From contig CAVPNY010000023.1 in the NCBI GenBank assembly GCA_963706905.1, positions 1 through 64,000 of the forward strand: DNA of 64,000 bases, given 5' to 3'. Below, piece by piece: positions 35,988 to 45,205 of this stretch. The stretch is from CAVPNY01 sp963706905. Lineage in GTDB: Bacteria > Chloroflexota > Anaerolineae > Anaerolineales > UBA4823. Every line of letters begins with the position of its first letter. Positions within the stretch are counted from its first letter, which is position 1. A program made the translations under genes and the position numbers. Under the pieces are notes generated by a model, which saw only the letters and a list, made by a program, of their open reading frames with translations, was not told the DNA's origin and did not search any database.

Positions 35988-36895
35988 GTTTGATTGCTCG
36001 ACTTAGGCGATTTAATCCTGGCCATCGCTCGAACCGGGAACGTGCCGACGCCTTTGAACTTGGGCGGTATGGCGCTGAATGTGAACCCCTCATCGGGGAG
36101 CTGCTCCAGGTTGCACAGGTGCTCCACAATCAGGATGTCTGCGGCGAGCAAAGTAGAATGCACCGGCCTGGATTTGCCGCGCGTGTCGTCGATGTTCATT
36201 GAGTCGATCCCTACCAATAATGCGCCATGTTCCTTCAGGTACACTGCCGCCTCTTCCGTAAGAAACGGATGGCCGGTGTAGTAGTGTTCGGAATTCCAGT
36301 GCTGATCCCAACCGGTGTGCACCAGCACCGCCCGATCTTGAAATTCCCTGCCCTGAAAGAACTCCTCGCCAACTGCCAATGTCTGGTGATGATCGACTCG
36401 TATCACCAGGCTTTCCAGATCGGTGAAGCTTTCAAGACCCACCTCAGCCAGATCCTTTCCGATCGGGTAGCGATGAAATGGGCAGTCCAGATAGGTTCCG
36501 GTGTTGGCAATCATTTCAATCTTGGCAATCTGAAATTCGGTCCCCGGAGCGTAGATCTCGCGTGATTTCTCCCGGCTCAAGTAGTCGCAGATGATCGGCG
36601 CAGGCAAGCCCTTATAGGTGACCAGCCCATCCTCGATGATGTGACTCAGGTCAACCAGCGTGTCACTGCCAGGACGGGCGGATAGGGGTTGGCGTTTGTG
36701 CTTTTCCGTGATGATTTCCTTATTGAAGATACGAACTTTGCCAACCATCAAAAGGCGCAGGTCTTCAACAAGGTAGTGAGCCAGCTTGTTGTCTTGGATA
36801 TCCTCACCGGGGATGTCCAGGCGGAAACCCTGGCCTTGTAGCCCGCCGCCGTTGGTGAAATCAATTTCGAAATCGAATTTCACGCGTTTATTCAA
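35984..36895 (-). CDS. Cyclase family protein (kynurenine-formamidase-like)
   Basis: 303 residues. The second half matches the cyclase/KynB metal hydrolase family: VDLSHIIEDGLVTYKGLPAP, NTGTYLDCPFH and AVLVHTGWD, GIDSMNIDD. The usual HxGTHxDxPxH metal motif reads with Tyr in place of the second His (GTYLD), and the first His is Asn-Thr, so metal binding may be weakened. The first 75 residues are an extra domain of unknown type. It overlaps both neighbours (4 bases with YdeI-like, 8 bases with the methyltransferase). Confidence 0.8.
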   Translation of the reverse strand: MNKRVKFDFEIDFTNGGGLQGQGFRLDIPGEDIQDNKLAHYLVEDLRLLMVGKVRIFNKEIITEKHKRQPLSARPGSDTLVDLSHIIEDGLVTYKGLPAPIICDYLSREKSREIYAPGTEFQIAKIEMIANTGTYLDCPFHRYPIGKDLAEVGLESFTDLESLVIRVDHHQTLAVGEEFFQGREFQDRAVLVHTGWDQHWNSEHYYTGHPFLTEEAAVYLKEHGALLVGIDSMNIDDTRGKSRPVHSTLLAADILIVEHLCNLEQLPDEGFTFSAIPPKFKGVGTFPVRAMARIKSPKSSNQT

Positions 36896-37787
36896 TTTTT
36901 CCTCCTGAAACCATTAAACTTTTCTCTGCATACACGGACCGTTCAACTTCCATCACAGGCATGATCCTGCCAACCGGCTGCAGGTAGCGCTGTTGATATT
37001 CCTCGCTTCCCGCTTGTTCCAGCTCTCGCCAGCCATAAGACTCGAGAAAACCTCCTACTTCATCAGGCTGCATGCCAAACTGCCAGAACTCCTTCTTCAG
37101 GCGAGTCTGGCGATACAACACATCTAAATCATACATTTTCTGTCCGTCAATGAAATCCTTGCGGATGTAGGTGAACACCAACCGGCTACCCCGGCTGGCG
37201 TGCTTGAGGAATTCAAATACCTCGCCAACTGCAGCCTCCGTTATGTACTGAGTCACCCCCTCCCAAACAAAGAAACTCTTGCTCTCATGTGAATAGCCTA
37301 TCTCATGTAAAACCACTCCCAATTCCTGGCGATCAAAATCAATGGGCACCAATCTTACATTTTCCGGGACTTTGCCAAACCGGCGGATCAGCACTGCTTT
37401 CTTGGTATCAATAATTTCCGGCAAGTCAACCTCATAAACTTGGTGCGTGGATAATTCAGGTTTGCGATAGGCCAGGGTATCCATGCCTGCCCCAAGGATT
37501 ACCAGATTTCGGAGACCCTGACTCAAGCTTTTCACCAGCGTATCATCGATGTACCGCTTCCGGCACAGGATTCCTCCCCGAATTCCCGGTACACGCCGAT
37601 CGATAAGTGCAAACAGCCTGTTTCTCAAAGCGCCAGATCGCCCTATATTCACAGACCATCTCAGGGGTGCTGGCAGAAATTGATAAGCAAATGCATCTTG
37701 AATAATCCGCTGTGGTTGTGGAACAAATTGCTCAAATGCCACTTGCACAATGGGTCCCCAGGCCGTTTTAGAAGCTCTATTTGCCAT
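36888..37787 (-). CDS. SAM-dependent methyltransferase (leucine-carboxyl-methyltransferase-like)
   Basis: 299 residues. The SAM motif LVILGAGMDTLAYRK, VYEVDLPEIIDTKK and the later FVWEGVTQYITEAAVGEVF are typical of the TIGR00027 group. The start at 37787 (MANRASKTAWGP) follows an AGAGGT site; the longer frame has no coding character. It is the first gene of a set of overlapping minus-strand genes (methyltransferase, cyclase, YdeI-like). The methylated substrate is unknown. Confidence 0.85.
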   Translation of the reverse strand: MANRASKTAWGPIVQVAFEQFVPQPQRIIQDAFAYQFLPAPLRWSVNIGRSGALRNRLFALIDRRVPGIRGGILCRKRYIDDTLVKSLSQGLRNLVILGAGMDTLAYRKPELSTHQVYEVDLPEIIDTKKAVLIRRFGKVPENVRLVPIDFDRQELGVVLHEIGYSHESKSFFVWEGVTQYITEAAVGEVFEFLKHASRGSRLVFTYIRKDFIDGQKMYDLDVLYRQTRLKKEFWQFGMQPDEVGGFLESYGWRELEQAGSEEYQQRYLQPVGRIMPVMEVERSVYAEKSLMVSGGKIE

Positions 37788-37851
37788 ATCTGGACCTCTG
37801 CCTGCCTTACATGGTACGCACTGGCTTCTATCATTCTCAGGCGTGTGGACG

Positions 37852-38634
37852 TCAAAGATCTGCAGTGTGCAATCGTATTCCCGCTGCACCCTGTCCTTGG
37901 CGTGCCTGTCTACTTGCCTGGATGTGTGCCTGGGCAAACTCCAACAACCCATCGATTTCAGCCAGCATAAGCTCACGTTCTTGCGCGGTCGCCTGCCCGG
38001 CGTACGCTTTCCTGGCAAGATCAATAAAATATCGCCAGGCGGGAAGAGCTTCATAAGCCCATTCCGCTGCCATGGTCTTTGAGATCACAACATCCAATGT
38101 TTCAAAACTATACATCAAGCGGCACAGGTTGAGAATGCAGTAATCTGGATACTCATGTGGATGCTGCTCCACAAAGGCAAGCTCACTGAGCAAAGCACTC
38201 TCAATCTCGGGCCATGCTGGTGGTAGATAGATTTCATTGGGATCCGGTCCATATAAAATAATGCACCGCCCGGCTCGGACGTGTTCACGATACAGCGCCC
38301 AGGAGTGATCAGTCGCGCCGTTCCACATCTGGCTCCTGGGTGGCTTTTTTCTGCGCGCATCTTTCAGAAGAATATAGTAGCCATCCAGTTCTGCCCCGAG
38401 AGGGGGAAATCTTTCGGCAAACGTCTCGTGGAGCGCTTGCAACGCTGAACGTTCCTCATCTGTCAGCGTTTCCTTCAGAATCACGTGAAAATCGATATCG
38501 CCAGTCGGCGCTGCTTCCGGAAACGCTAGAGCGCCGTAGAGATACACACCAACCAGTTTGCTTCCGAGGATCGCCTGGAGGCCATCTCGAAATGCATCGC
38601 TGATGGTTTGGACATCTTCCGCTTTGTACTCCAT
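37852..38634 (-). CDS. Nucleotidyltransferase-like protein with C-terminal DUF4111-type domain
   Basis: 260 residues. The nucleotidyltransferase core is seen as GVYLYGALAFPEAAPTGDIDFHVIL, where the GDID aspartates match the metal-binding pair. The C-terminal part (ILNLCRLMYSFETLDVVISKTMAAEWA) is the type found in aminoglycoside adenylyltransferases, so a resistance or small-molecule adenylation role is possible. The Gly-Ser of the usual GSxxxG motif is replaced by GA, so activity is uncertain. The leader contains AGGAATTCGAAAAAAATGGA. Confidence 0.75.
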   Translation of the reverse strand: MEYKAEDVQTISDAFRDGLQAILGSKLVGVYLYGALAFPEAAPTGDIDFHVILKETLTDEERSALQALHETFAERFPPLGAELDGYYILLKDARRKKPPRSQMWNGATDHSWALYREHVRAGRCIILYGPDPNEIYLPPAWPEIESALLSELAFVEQHPHEYPDYCILNLCRLMYSFETLDVVISKTMAAEWAYEALPAWRYFIDLARKAYAGQATAQERELMLAEIDGLLEFAQAHIQASRQARQGQGAAGIRLHTADL

Positions 38635-38706
38635 TTTTTTCGAATTCCTATAAACAAATGAAAAAAGGATTAAAATCAATTATACAGATTTCCAAGAGGT
38701 ATCGAT

Positions 38707-40201
38707 ATGGCACGTAAGAAGATCTCTTTTCCAGATTACACCTGGTGGCGGATGGACGACCCGCACAACCTGATGGTGATTACAGGCCTGATGACCTTTG
38801 ATACACCACTGGATTTCGAGCGTTTGAAAGCCACCATGGAGCATGCCATATTGCGCTTCAGGCGCTTTCGCCAGCGCCTGGTCCAGCCAGACCTTCCATT
38901 CAAACGACCCTATTGGGAGGATGATTCTTTCTTTAAGCTTCGACTCGCACCTTAACCGGGTCCAATTACCGTCACCCGCCGACCAAAAGACTCTTCAGGA
39001 TCTGATCAGTTCATTATTGAGCACAGAGCTGGATATCACCCGTCCGCTTTGGGAATTCTACCTTGTCGAAAATTACGGAAAAGGCAGTGCTCTCATAGCT
39101 CGAATGCATCATAGCCTCGCGGATGGGATTTCCTTGATGCAGGTACTGCTTTCATTGACAGATACAGTCGCCGACCGCCCAGCTTCAGTCCAATCTCAGG
39201 ATTCTGCTCAAACCGATATGCAATCTCCCGGCCAGCCGACTAAAACGTTTAAATCGGCTACGCTTAATGCAAACAACTTAAGTACACAAAAATTCTGGGA
39301 TGAAGGGAAGATGCTCATCTTCAATCCTTCCCTTATCCGTTATCGCGCCAGCCAGGTCATCGATTTGGCCGCAACGGCGGGTAGAGTAGTATTGCGTTGG
39401 CCAGACCCACCGACGGTCTTCAAGGGTTCTTTAGGGAAAGAGAAATGCGCCGCCTGGTCCGAGCCGATCGAGTTACAAGATGTGAAATATATCAGCAAAG
39501 AATACCAAAGCACCGTAAACGATGTCTTGCTCACTGCCGTGGCTGGAGCATTCGGGCAGTATATCGATTCTCGGGGAGGTGCGGCTGAGGATCTGAGTAT
39601 CCGCGGTTTTATCCCGGTCAACCTGCGGCCTTTCGGGTTGGATGAGGAACTGGGCAACAAATTTGGCCTGGTTTTCCTCCCACTGCCGATTGGCATTGAT
39701 GATCCGATCGAACGACTTCGCAGGGTCAAGCAGAATATGGATGAGCTAAAATCATCTTCTGAGCCCATTGCCACCTGGGGGATCATCAACTTGCTTGGCG
39801 CGCTCCCTTACCAGTTTGAGGATTTTGCCGCTAACATTCTGGATACCAAGGCAACGGCTGTGATGACGAATGTCCCTGGTGTGCAAACCCAGCTTTATCT
39901 GGCCGGAGCGCCAATTAATACCGTCATGGCCTGGGTGCCGCAAGCCAGAAGGATTGCCTTAGGAGTCAGTATTCTCAGTTATAACGGCAAAGTCTGGTTG
40001 GGCATAGCCACCGATAAAGGCCTGGTGCCCGATCCGGAGGCCATCATTGCATTCTTCCATGCTGAATTTGATGAGATGAGATCTCGGGCGCAGAAATCCC
40101 AGGCAGAACAGCAAACGCGCCTGAAGCCAATGATCTCTATGTTGGACGAAGCCTTACACACCCTGGATGAGTTATTGGCTGAGGCCGATCAGGAAAAGTA
40201 G
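38707..40201 (+). CDS. Wax ester synthase/diacylglycerol acyltransferase-like protein (one frameshift)
   Basis: A WS/DGAT-family enzyme, which joins acyl-CoA to a fatty alcohol or diacylglycerol. The active-site motif HHxxxDG is present as MHHSLADGISLMQ, with PLWEFYLV just before it; ALNDVLL-like STVNDVLLTAVAGA and NVRPFG-like NLRPFG follow. The frame changes near 38945 (+1): reading through gives FKFDSHLNRVQLPSPA. AGAGGT precedes the ATG at 38707. Joined length is about 497 residues, within the family range. Confidence 0.85.
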
Positions 40202-40318
40202 GCGCTGGAGCGCCTGGCAGACCAAGCTATAAAAATTGTGGATATGCGGCTTTGGTCAAGGGATAATCTTGGCTGCTTCATCCGTACTTTATCTATCGCT
40301 CGGTTGTTGGTTATTAAC

Positions 40319-40789
40319 TCACCCCACACCTAAACGCATCGCAATGCCCATCGACCCCAGCAGTAGAACCGTGGTTGCCACGGTGACAAGCCATAGCCGC
40401 CGATCCAAGCGGTACATTGGCAGGCCCATCAGCAGAATCGAGCCAAAGAAGAGCAGGAGGTAGGGCACGAGAATGCCATAGCGCGTTGGAGAACGGAACT
40501 CGACCGGCCAGATATACTCCACCACGACCATTAGCACAACGAAGGCGAGATACACCGCCGGACCAACCAAATGCAGCCAGCCGGCTCTCGCACGCCAGAA
40601 AGCGACGAGGGCAAGAGTTGCCGGGACTGCAAGCGCTATCATTACATAGCCCAGGAGGTGGTTGATCGCCATACTGCCGGTGCGTACCCACGAAAGAAAC
40701 CCTGCCGCCTGTAGCACATTGACAGCATTCACTACGCCCCATACGGTGAGCGCTGCCCACCAGGGGTCGACCTTAGACTGAGCTTGCAT
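40319..40789 (-). CDS. Hypothetical membrane protein
   Basis: 156 residues with about four to five hydrophobic segments (ALTVWGVVNAVNVL, YVMIALAVPATLALVAFW, LAFVVLMVVVEYIW, ILVPYLLLFFGSILLMG, VTVATTVLLLGSMG). The polar start MQAQSKVDPWWA suggests a cytoplasmic N-terminus. I do not recognise a family. It is transcribed alone, convergent to the wax-ester synthase gene. Confidence 0.7.
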   Translation of the reverse strand: MQAQSKVDPWWAALTVWGVVNAVNVLQAAGFLSWVRTGSMAINHLLGYVMIALAVPATLALVAFWRARAGWLHLVGPAVYLAFVVLMVVVEYIWPVEFRSPTRYGILVPYLLLFFGSILLMGLPMYRLDRRLWLVTVATTVLLLGSMGIAMRLGVG

Positions 40790-40991
40790 GTGGTGCCTCC
40801 TTGCGGATTGACCAAAGCCAATCTGCTCTGACTGCTCTCAATGCCGTCTAACGACTGGTGGCTGTCCAGCGCATCAGGGTTGCAAAAACCAATCCTCAAT
40901 GAATGCATACCACCGGCATAAAAACTCTGGGTTTTGATCGGCAGACCCGCGGTCCTTCAATTGTAACCTTCAACCCCTATCGGAAGAGAAA

Positions 40992-41195
40992 TCAATAGGA
41001 GCAAAGATTGGTTCGGCCAATAGCCTCAGCCAGTTCTGGAATAGTCGCTATTGATCCGCGCAACCTGCTGATGGCCTCAGAAAAGTCTAACCCAGCCAGG
41101 AACTCGGCTTCTTGTAGAAATGCGATATACAGGTCTCGCCCGGCTGTGAGATGATTTCCATCCGCATCTGGAGGAAAGTTTAGGTACTCGCGCAC
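40992..41195 (-). CDS. Small protein, possibly part of a longer frame
   Basis: 67 residues from GTG at 41195. The same frame is open upstream to the TGA at 41268-41270 that ends the HemW-like gene, giving about 91 codons with a helical, charged composition (EELGEDIAAKCLRQVREY). No ATG or convincing ribosome site is present in the extension. It could be a small partner gene of the radical-SAM operon, or the tail of a longer protein after a stop mutation. I do not recognise a family. Confidence 0.4.
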   Translation of the reverse strand: MREYLNFPPDADGNHLTAGRDLYIAFLQEAEFLAGLDFSEAISRLRGSIATIPELAEAIGRTNLCSY

Positions 41196-41267
41196 CTGTC
41201 GCAGACACTTCGCGGCTATATCCTCTCCTAACTCCTCTGACCAGCGAGATAAAGCCAGCGTGTTAGT

Positions 41268-42566
41268 TCAGATCGCTACTGCGGGCGGCCACGGCTCCTG
41301 GCGCGCTTGCGTCCACAGCGTGTTTACATAATTCAATGCAAAATAATTCTGTGCAAGATGAAGCCAAAACGCGCCCGCTTCAGTCAGCTCAAGCCGCCCG
41401 CCATTGCGGACCGCTAACCTGGCCTGTTCGATGACTCTCAGCCACTGGCGAGCCTTGCGGGCATCACTCCCCAGAGCTATATCGAGGTCATCGAGTGGAA
41501 TGCTCGTGTCGTAAAAGCGCCAGTACAGCCACCACCAGCCGGCCATTTCACCAGCGAACGGCATCCGTAGGGCGATCGCCCTGCGCCCATTATTTATTGC
41601 GTCGATCCAGCTATTGAGATCAAATGTATTCAGCACAAACCCATCGGATAGATGCGATCCAGCGCCGGGACCGATGCCTATGTAGCCATCTCGAGTGACC
41701 GAGGAATAGCGTGGGGCAGTTCCGCGCTTGAAACCCCACACCGAAACGCGATCGAAGCCGTGTTCAGCGCACCATCGACTGATAGCCTGGTAATGCGCCC
41801 GGCGCATGCGCAGATTGGGCATACGCACCGACGCCAGGCGCAGATATTTACCGACCGAAGTGTATGGGAAAGTAAAGAGTGGGTAGGTCGTGAGTTGATT
41901 CGCACCGATCTGCACGGCTCGCGCCAGATCGGCAGTCACACCGACGGCAGTCTGGTGCGGCAGGGCAAACATGATGTCCACATTGACAGATGTAAAGCCG
42001 CTCTCCGCCAGCAGCGACAGCGCCCGCTCTGCGACGATAGGTTCGTAGTCGCGTCCGATCGTGGCTAGGCTTTCAGGCTGGAAGGACTCCACACCAAGCG
42101 ACACAAGCGTAATCCCCATATCATGCATGCGAGCGACCGTCTCATCGTTCACATCAGCCGGGTTCGTCTCGATACAGATATCGCCGGTCAGCCGGAACCG
42201 CTCGCGCACATGCCTCAGTACACTGGCGACGCTGTCCAGAGCCAGCGTTGGGGTGCCGCCGCCAATGTATATGCTCGTTATCTCCGTCGGCCCGATCGCA
42301 TCTGCCCACCAGTCCACCTCGGCAATTGCTGCCCTGGTGTAGGGTTCCACGAGCGACTCGCGATATGGAACTTTGGTATAAGGACAATAGGGACAAAAGT
42401 GGCGACAAAAGGGCACATGCAGATAGAGCGAGCTACGCTCGACCGGTAAGGGGGTCCAACTCTGTGATGGTCGCTCGAAAATCCAGCTTTGGTCAGGCCC
42501 AACCAGGTAGCGACGGATGCCACGCGTGGTGAGGCGGATAAGCCGATGCCCCGGCATGGTCACCAA
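41268..42566 (-). CDS. Radical SAM protein, HemN/HemW-like
   Basis: 432 residues. The radical-SAM cluster CRHFCPYC (Cys54, Cys58, Cys61) has the HemN-type spacing, followed by IYIGGGTPT, IETNPADV, ISLGVESF-like VSLGVESFQ and VDIMFALPHQT, all typical of HemN/HemW coproporphyrinogen oxidase-like proteins. The late GYIGIGPGAGSH is also family-like. The start is GTG at 42566, inside the end of the preceding gene (7-base overlap), with GAGG upstream. With its neighbours it is more likely a pathway-specific member than the housekeeping HemW. Confidence 0.85.
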   Translation of the reverse strand: MVTMPGHRLIRLTTRGIRRYLVGPDQSWIFERPSQSWTPLPVERSSLYLHVPFCRHFCPYCPYTKVPYRESLVEPYTRAAIAEVDWWADAIGPTEITSIYIGGGTPTLALDSVASVLRHVRERFRLTGDICIETNPADVNDETVARMHDMGITLVSLGVESFQPESLATIGRDYEPIVAERALSLLAESGFTSVNVDIMFALPHQTAVGVTADLARAVQIGANQLTTYPLFTFPYTSVGKYLRLASVRMPNLRMRRAHYQAISRWCAEHGFDRVSVWGFKRGTAPRYSSVTRDGYIGIGPGAGSHLSDGFVLNTFDLNSWIDAINNGRRAIALRMPFAGEMAGWWWLYWRFYDTSIPLDDLDIALGSDARKARQWLRVIEQARLAVRNGGRLELTEAGAFWLHLAQNYFALNYVNTLWTQARQEPWPPAVAI

Positions 42567-43642
42567 TACCTCGTCATGCCAAGTAGCGCGCTCGGCCGCA
42601 GGTTTTGAAATTCAGTGAGCTCGGTGCAGGCCGCATAACCGCAATCTGCACACACTTCATCGGAGGCGCGGCAGCATACCGACTCGCCATCTACATCTAT
42701 CACCGCAGCCACTGGAAAACGACGTGACCAGGCGCCAGATTTCAGCGCCAATAAACCTGCCCTTGAATTGATGATCGGCAGTCCAGCCCGGATATAGCCA
42801 AGCAGGCGGTCAATGATTGGCACACGCTCCTCGGCAGTCAGGAACAATTCGTCGCGCCCGTAGTAGGGTGTGTGGAAGTAGAACATGACGCCGATCACCG
42901 GGAATTTCGTTTCTTGCACCCAGCGCAGGAATGGCTCGATGCCCTCAGCAGTATTGCGATCAATCACGTAGATGAGAGCGACTTTGGGGTGCAAACCCGC
43001 GCGGACGATCTGTTCGACCTGACGAAAATGATCCCCACGCCGCCTTTCGAAGATCCCGGGTAATCCATCCATACTAACCCAGACGAGATCAGCCGATGTC
43101 TCGAGTCCAAGCAAACCGTTCGTGTAGACGTGCACATGGAAGAAGCCGATCCGTTTCGCCTCAGCAATCGCATCCGCCAGGGTGTGACCTGCGTCGCGCC
43201 ACAGCATCGGTTCCCCACCGCTGAAATACAACTCGCGAAATCCACACGCCCAGGCGTTCTGCAATGCGGCAATCACTTCATCCCAGGTCATATCGCGCCG
43301 GCCGGTGTTGGAAACATGACAGCCACGGCAGGCCAGGTTGCAGCGATCGGTCAACGCAATGCCGTAGATAAGTGGTTCCGGGGAGCGTAACACCACAAAA
43401 CGCCACACGAATGTGGTATAGAAACTGAACTGCCCCCATCGGTTTCTTTGAAACCGATGGATATCTTGGCGCGTCCCGTCTTTGGAAAGGGTTTGTGGTT
43501 TAGGAGTCTCAGGCATAGATGCTTTATCGAGACTGGCTAACAGGTTCGAGCTATGCTGGCCGTCGGCAAAGACAGCTTGACTTCTTTTCTCCCGCGACTG
43601 GACTGGTCTGGCGCCCTGCTCAATCGCCGCCCGCCTGGTCAT
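42560..43642 (-). CDS. Radical SAM protein with extra C-terminal cysteines
   Basis: 360 residues. The radical-SAM motif CNLACRGC (Cys101, Cys105, Cys108) follows a 100-residue N-terminal extension; YFSGGEPMLW and VHVYTNG are the usual later motifs. Near the C-terminus a cysteine-rich stretch (VCCRAS, then VCADCGYAAC) may hold a second iron-sulfur cluster, as in SPASM-like enzymes. The first residues are polar and repetitive with no good ribosome site. It sits 11 bases after the nitroreductase gene and overlaps the HemW-like gene. Confidence 0.85.
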   Translation of the reverse strand: MTRRAAIEQGARPVQSREKRSQAVFADGQHSSNLLASLDKASMPETPKPQTLSKDGTRQDIHRFQRNRWGQFSFYTTFVWRFVVLRSPEPLIYGIALTDRCNLACRGCHVSNTGRRDMTWDEVIAALQNAWACGFRELYFSGGEPMLWRDAGHTLADAIAEAKRIGFFHVHVYTNGLLGLETSADLVWVSMDGLPGIFERRRGDHFRQVEQIVRAGLHPKVALIYVIDRNTAEGIEPFLRWVQETKFPVIGVMFYFHTPYYGRDELFLTAEERVPIIDRLLGYIRAGLPIINSRAGLLALKSGAWSRRFPVAAVIDVDGESVCCRASDEVCADCGYAACTELTEFQNLRPSALLGMTRYW

Positions 43643-43653
43643 TTTCAGCGAGT

Positions 43654-44301
43654 TTAGGCGGCCGGTCGGTTCCCGAACCGATCGAATGACACGACCTCGT
43701 GAACAGCTTTACGCGTCGTAGGGCCGTAATGCCCGAGTGGCCAACCCAATGGAATCACTGCACAAGGTGTTACGCTCCAGGGCAGGCCGAGGAGTCTGCG
43801 GGCAGAGATGAGGTTCCATATTGGAATTGTTGTCAGGGCAGCACCCAGGTTCACCGCACGAGCAGCCAGGAGCAGGTTTTGCACAGCAGGAAAGATGGAA
43901 CCGAAGTAGGTTGCAGTAGAGATGTGCAAGAAAGGGATGTAATGGCCTTTCAGACAGGCGACAACAATGACTGGGACTTCCTCGAAATGGTCCGCCTGCC
44001 ATTGGACGGCATTCAAGATTCTACGCCTCCTCGGGTCACGTTGCGTAGCCCTCCGCCCAATCCGGCCATAGAGTCGCCAGACCTGCCGGTTGACGCGGGC
44101 AAGTCCTTGCTTGATCTTTGGGTCTCTGACTATGATGAATTCCCAACTCTGGGCATTGCTGCCGGTCGGCGCTTTTATCGCCAGGTCTATCAGGCGAAGG
44201 ATGACTTCATCATCCACCGGATCCGGCTTCAGACGACGGATCGCCCGTTGCGTCTCCATGGCCTCATCGAGAGGCATTCCGAAGTCCAGATGTTCTCCCA
44301 T
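43654..44301 (-). CDS. Nitroreductase family protein
   Basis: 215 residues. An FMN-dependent nitroreductase: AIRRLKPDPV near the start, IKAPTGSNAQSWEFIIV, and GAALTTIPIW with PLGWPLG near the end. Such proteins reduce nitro groups, flavins or act as dehydrogenases in cofactor and peptide biosynthesis. ATG at 44301 follows a strong AGGAGG. It is the first gene of the minus-strand operon that contains two radical-SAM genes. Confidence 0.88.
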   Translation of the reverse strand: MGEHLDFGMPLDEAMETQRAIRRLKPDPVDDEVILRLIDLAIKAPTGSNAQSWEFIIVRDPKIKQGLARVNRQVWRLYGRIGRRATQRDPRRRRILNAVQWQADHFEEVPVIVVACLKGHYIPFLHISTATYFGSIFPAVQNLLLAARAVNLGAALTTIPIWNLISARRLLGLPWSVTPCAVIPLGWPLGHYGPTTRKAVHEVVSFDRFGNRPAA

Positions 44302-44341
44302 CAACTTTCCTCCTGGCTGCCAGGATAGTTGGAACCTATCA

Positions 44342-45205
44342 TTATGCCACCTCTCGCTTCTGGCAAACGATAACTGTAAAATCCATCTGTGACTCGTCTA
44401 TATCACCACTGAGAGATGGGTGGAAGATCACGTTCCTAAAACCACATTCTTCCAATAAGGCTCGATATTGCTTGTGGGTATAGGCTTGTGTGCAGCCAGC
44501 ATATCGTGTCACGCCGCCAGTCGATCCATCCACAATGAAATATCGTACAGTCGCCACGTTCTGCTCGGCGTCCCAAAAGTTCTCTGTGAGGCAGATGTGG
44601 GGGCGGTCTGAGAAAAGGCCGCTTTCGGTTGAATACCAGGACGCAGGCTGCTTTCCTATTTTCTGAACAGCAGTAAAAGTATGGACTTCAAGCAGTAGAC
44701 GACCGTTCTCCGCCAGCGCCTGATGGGCCTTGTCTAGAATTGACCTGGCATCAGCCAGGCGAAAGGTATTGAACTCGCCAAATATGAACATCACCAGGCC
44801 ATAGCCTTGCCCATAGTCTGCCGCTCGAATATCTTGCTGACGGTAGGAGCATTGCAGCTTATTCCTACGGGCATATTCTTGTGCATGATTTATCGAAGCC
44901 GGGGAAAAATCAATCCCTGCACAGTCATGCCCCAGTCTGGCGAGCCGGCTGGTGTATAACCCCGGGCCACAGCCCAGATCAAGGATTCTGGTAGGCTGGT
45001 TGGACAGAACCGCATGATGAATCCATTCCACGTGTCTTTCGATGGTTTCGATGCGACGGCTGGCGGCATCATGCTCTTGCGACAGGTGCTCAAGCAGCAT
45101 TCGTTGACTGAAGCCAGGCTCATCCCAGGGGATTTTCTCCCCTTCTGACCATGGGACAGGTACCGCCTGCCGATGGATGATATCAATCAAATCCATTTTT
45201 TTCAT
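44342..45205 (-). CDS. Class I SAM-dependent methyltransferase
   Basis: 287 residues. The SAM-binding motif ILDLGCGPGLYTSRLA with the acidic end of strand 2 (CAGIDFS) and the later RILLEVH-like LLLEVHTF are typical class-I features. The acceptor is unknown. The first ATG overlaps the stop of the TfoX-like gene by 4 bases (ATGA); GGAGAAAGAAGG lies upstream. It lies 40 bases upstream of the nitroreductase gene on the same strand and may be part of the same transcript. Confidence 0.88.
   Translation of the reverse strand: MKKMDLIDIIHRQAVPVPWSEGEKIPWDEPGFSQRMLLEHLSQEHDAASRRIETIERHVEWIHHAVLSNQPTRILDLGCGPGLYTSRLARLGHDCAGIDFSPASINHAQEYARRNKLQCSYRQQDIRAADYGQGYGLVMFIFGEFNTFRLADARSILDKAHQALAENGRLLLEVHTFTAVQKIGKQPASWYSTESGLFSDRPHICLTENFWDAEQNVATVRYFIVDGSTGGVTRYAGCTQAYTHKQYRALLEECGFRNVIFHPSLSGDIDESQMDFTVIVCQKREVA

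Noticed and set aside
36888..38054. Longer 388-residue start for the methyltransferase
   Set aside because: The first 89 residues are Arg/Cys-rich and overlap the nucleotidyltransferase gene; the start at 37787 has a ribosome site and fits the family.
40846..40852. GTCTAAC that could start another attC site
   Set aside because: No matching GTTRRRY core or complementary arms were found within 150 bases on the right, so it is probably chance.
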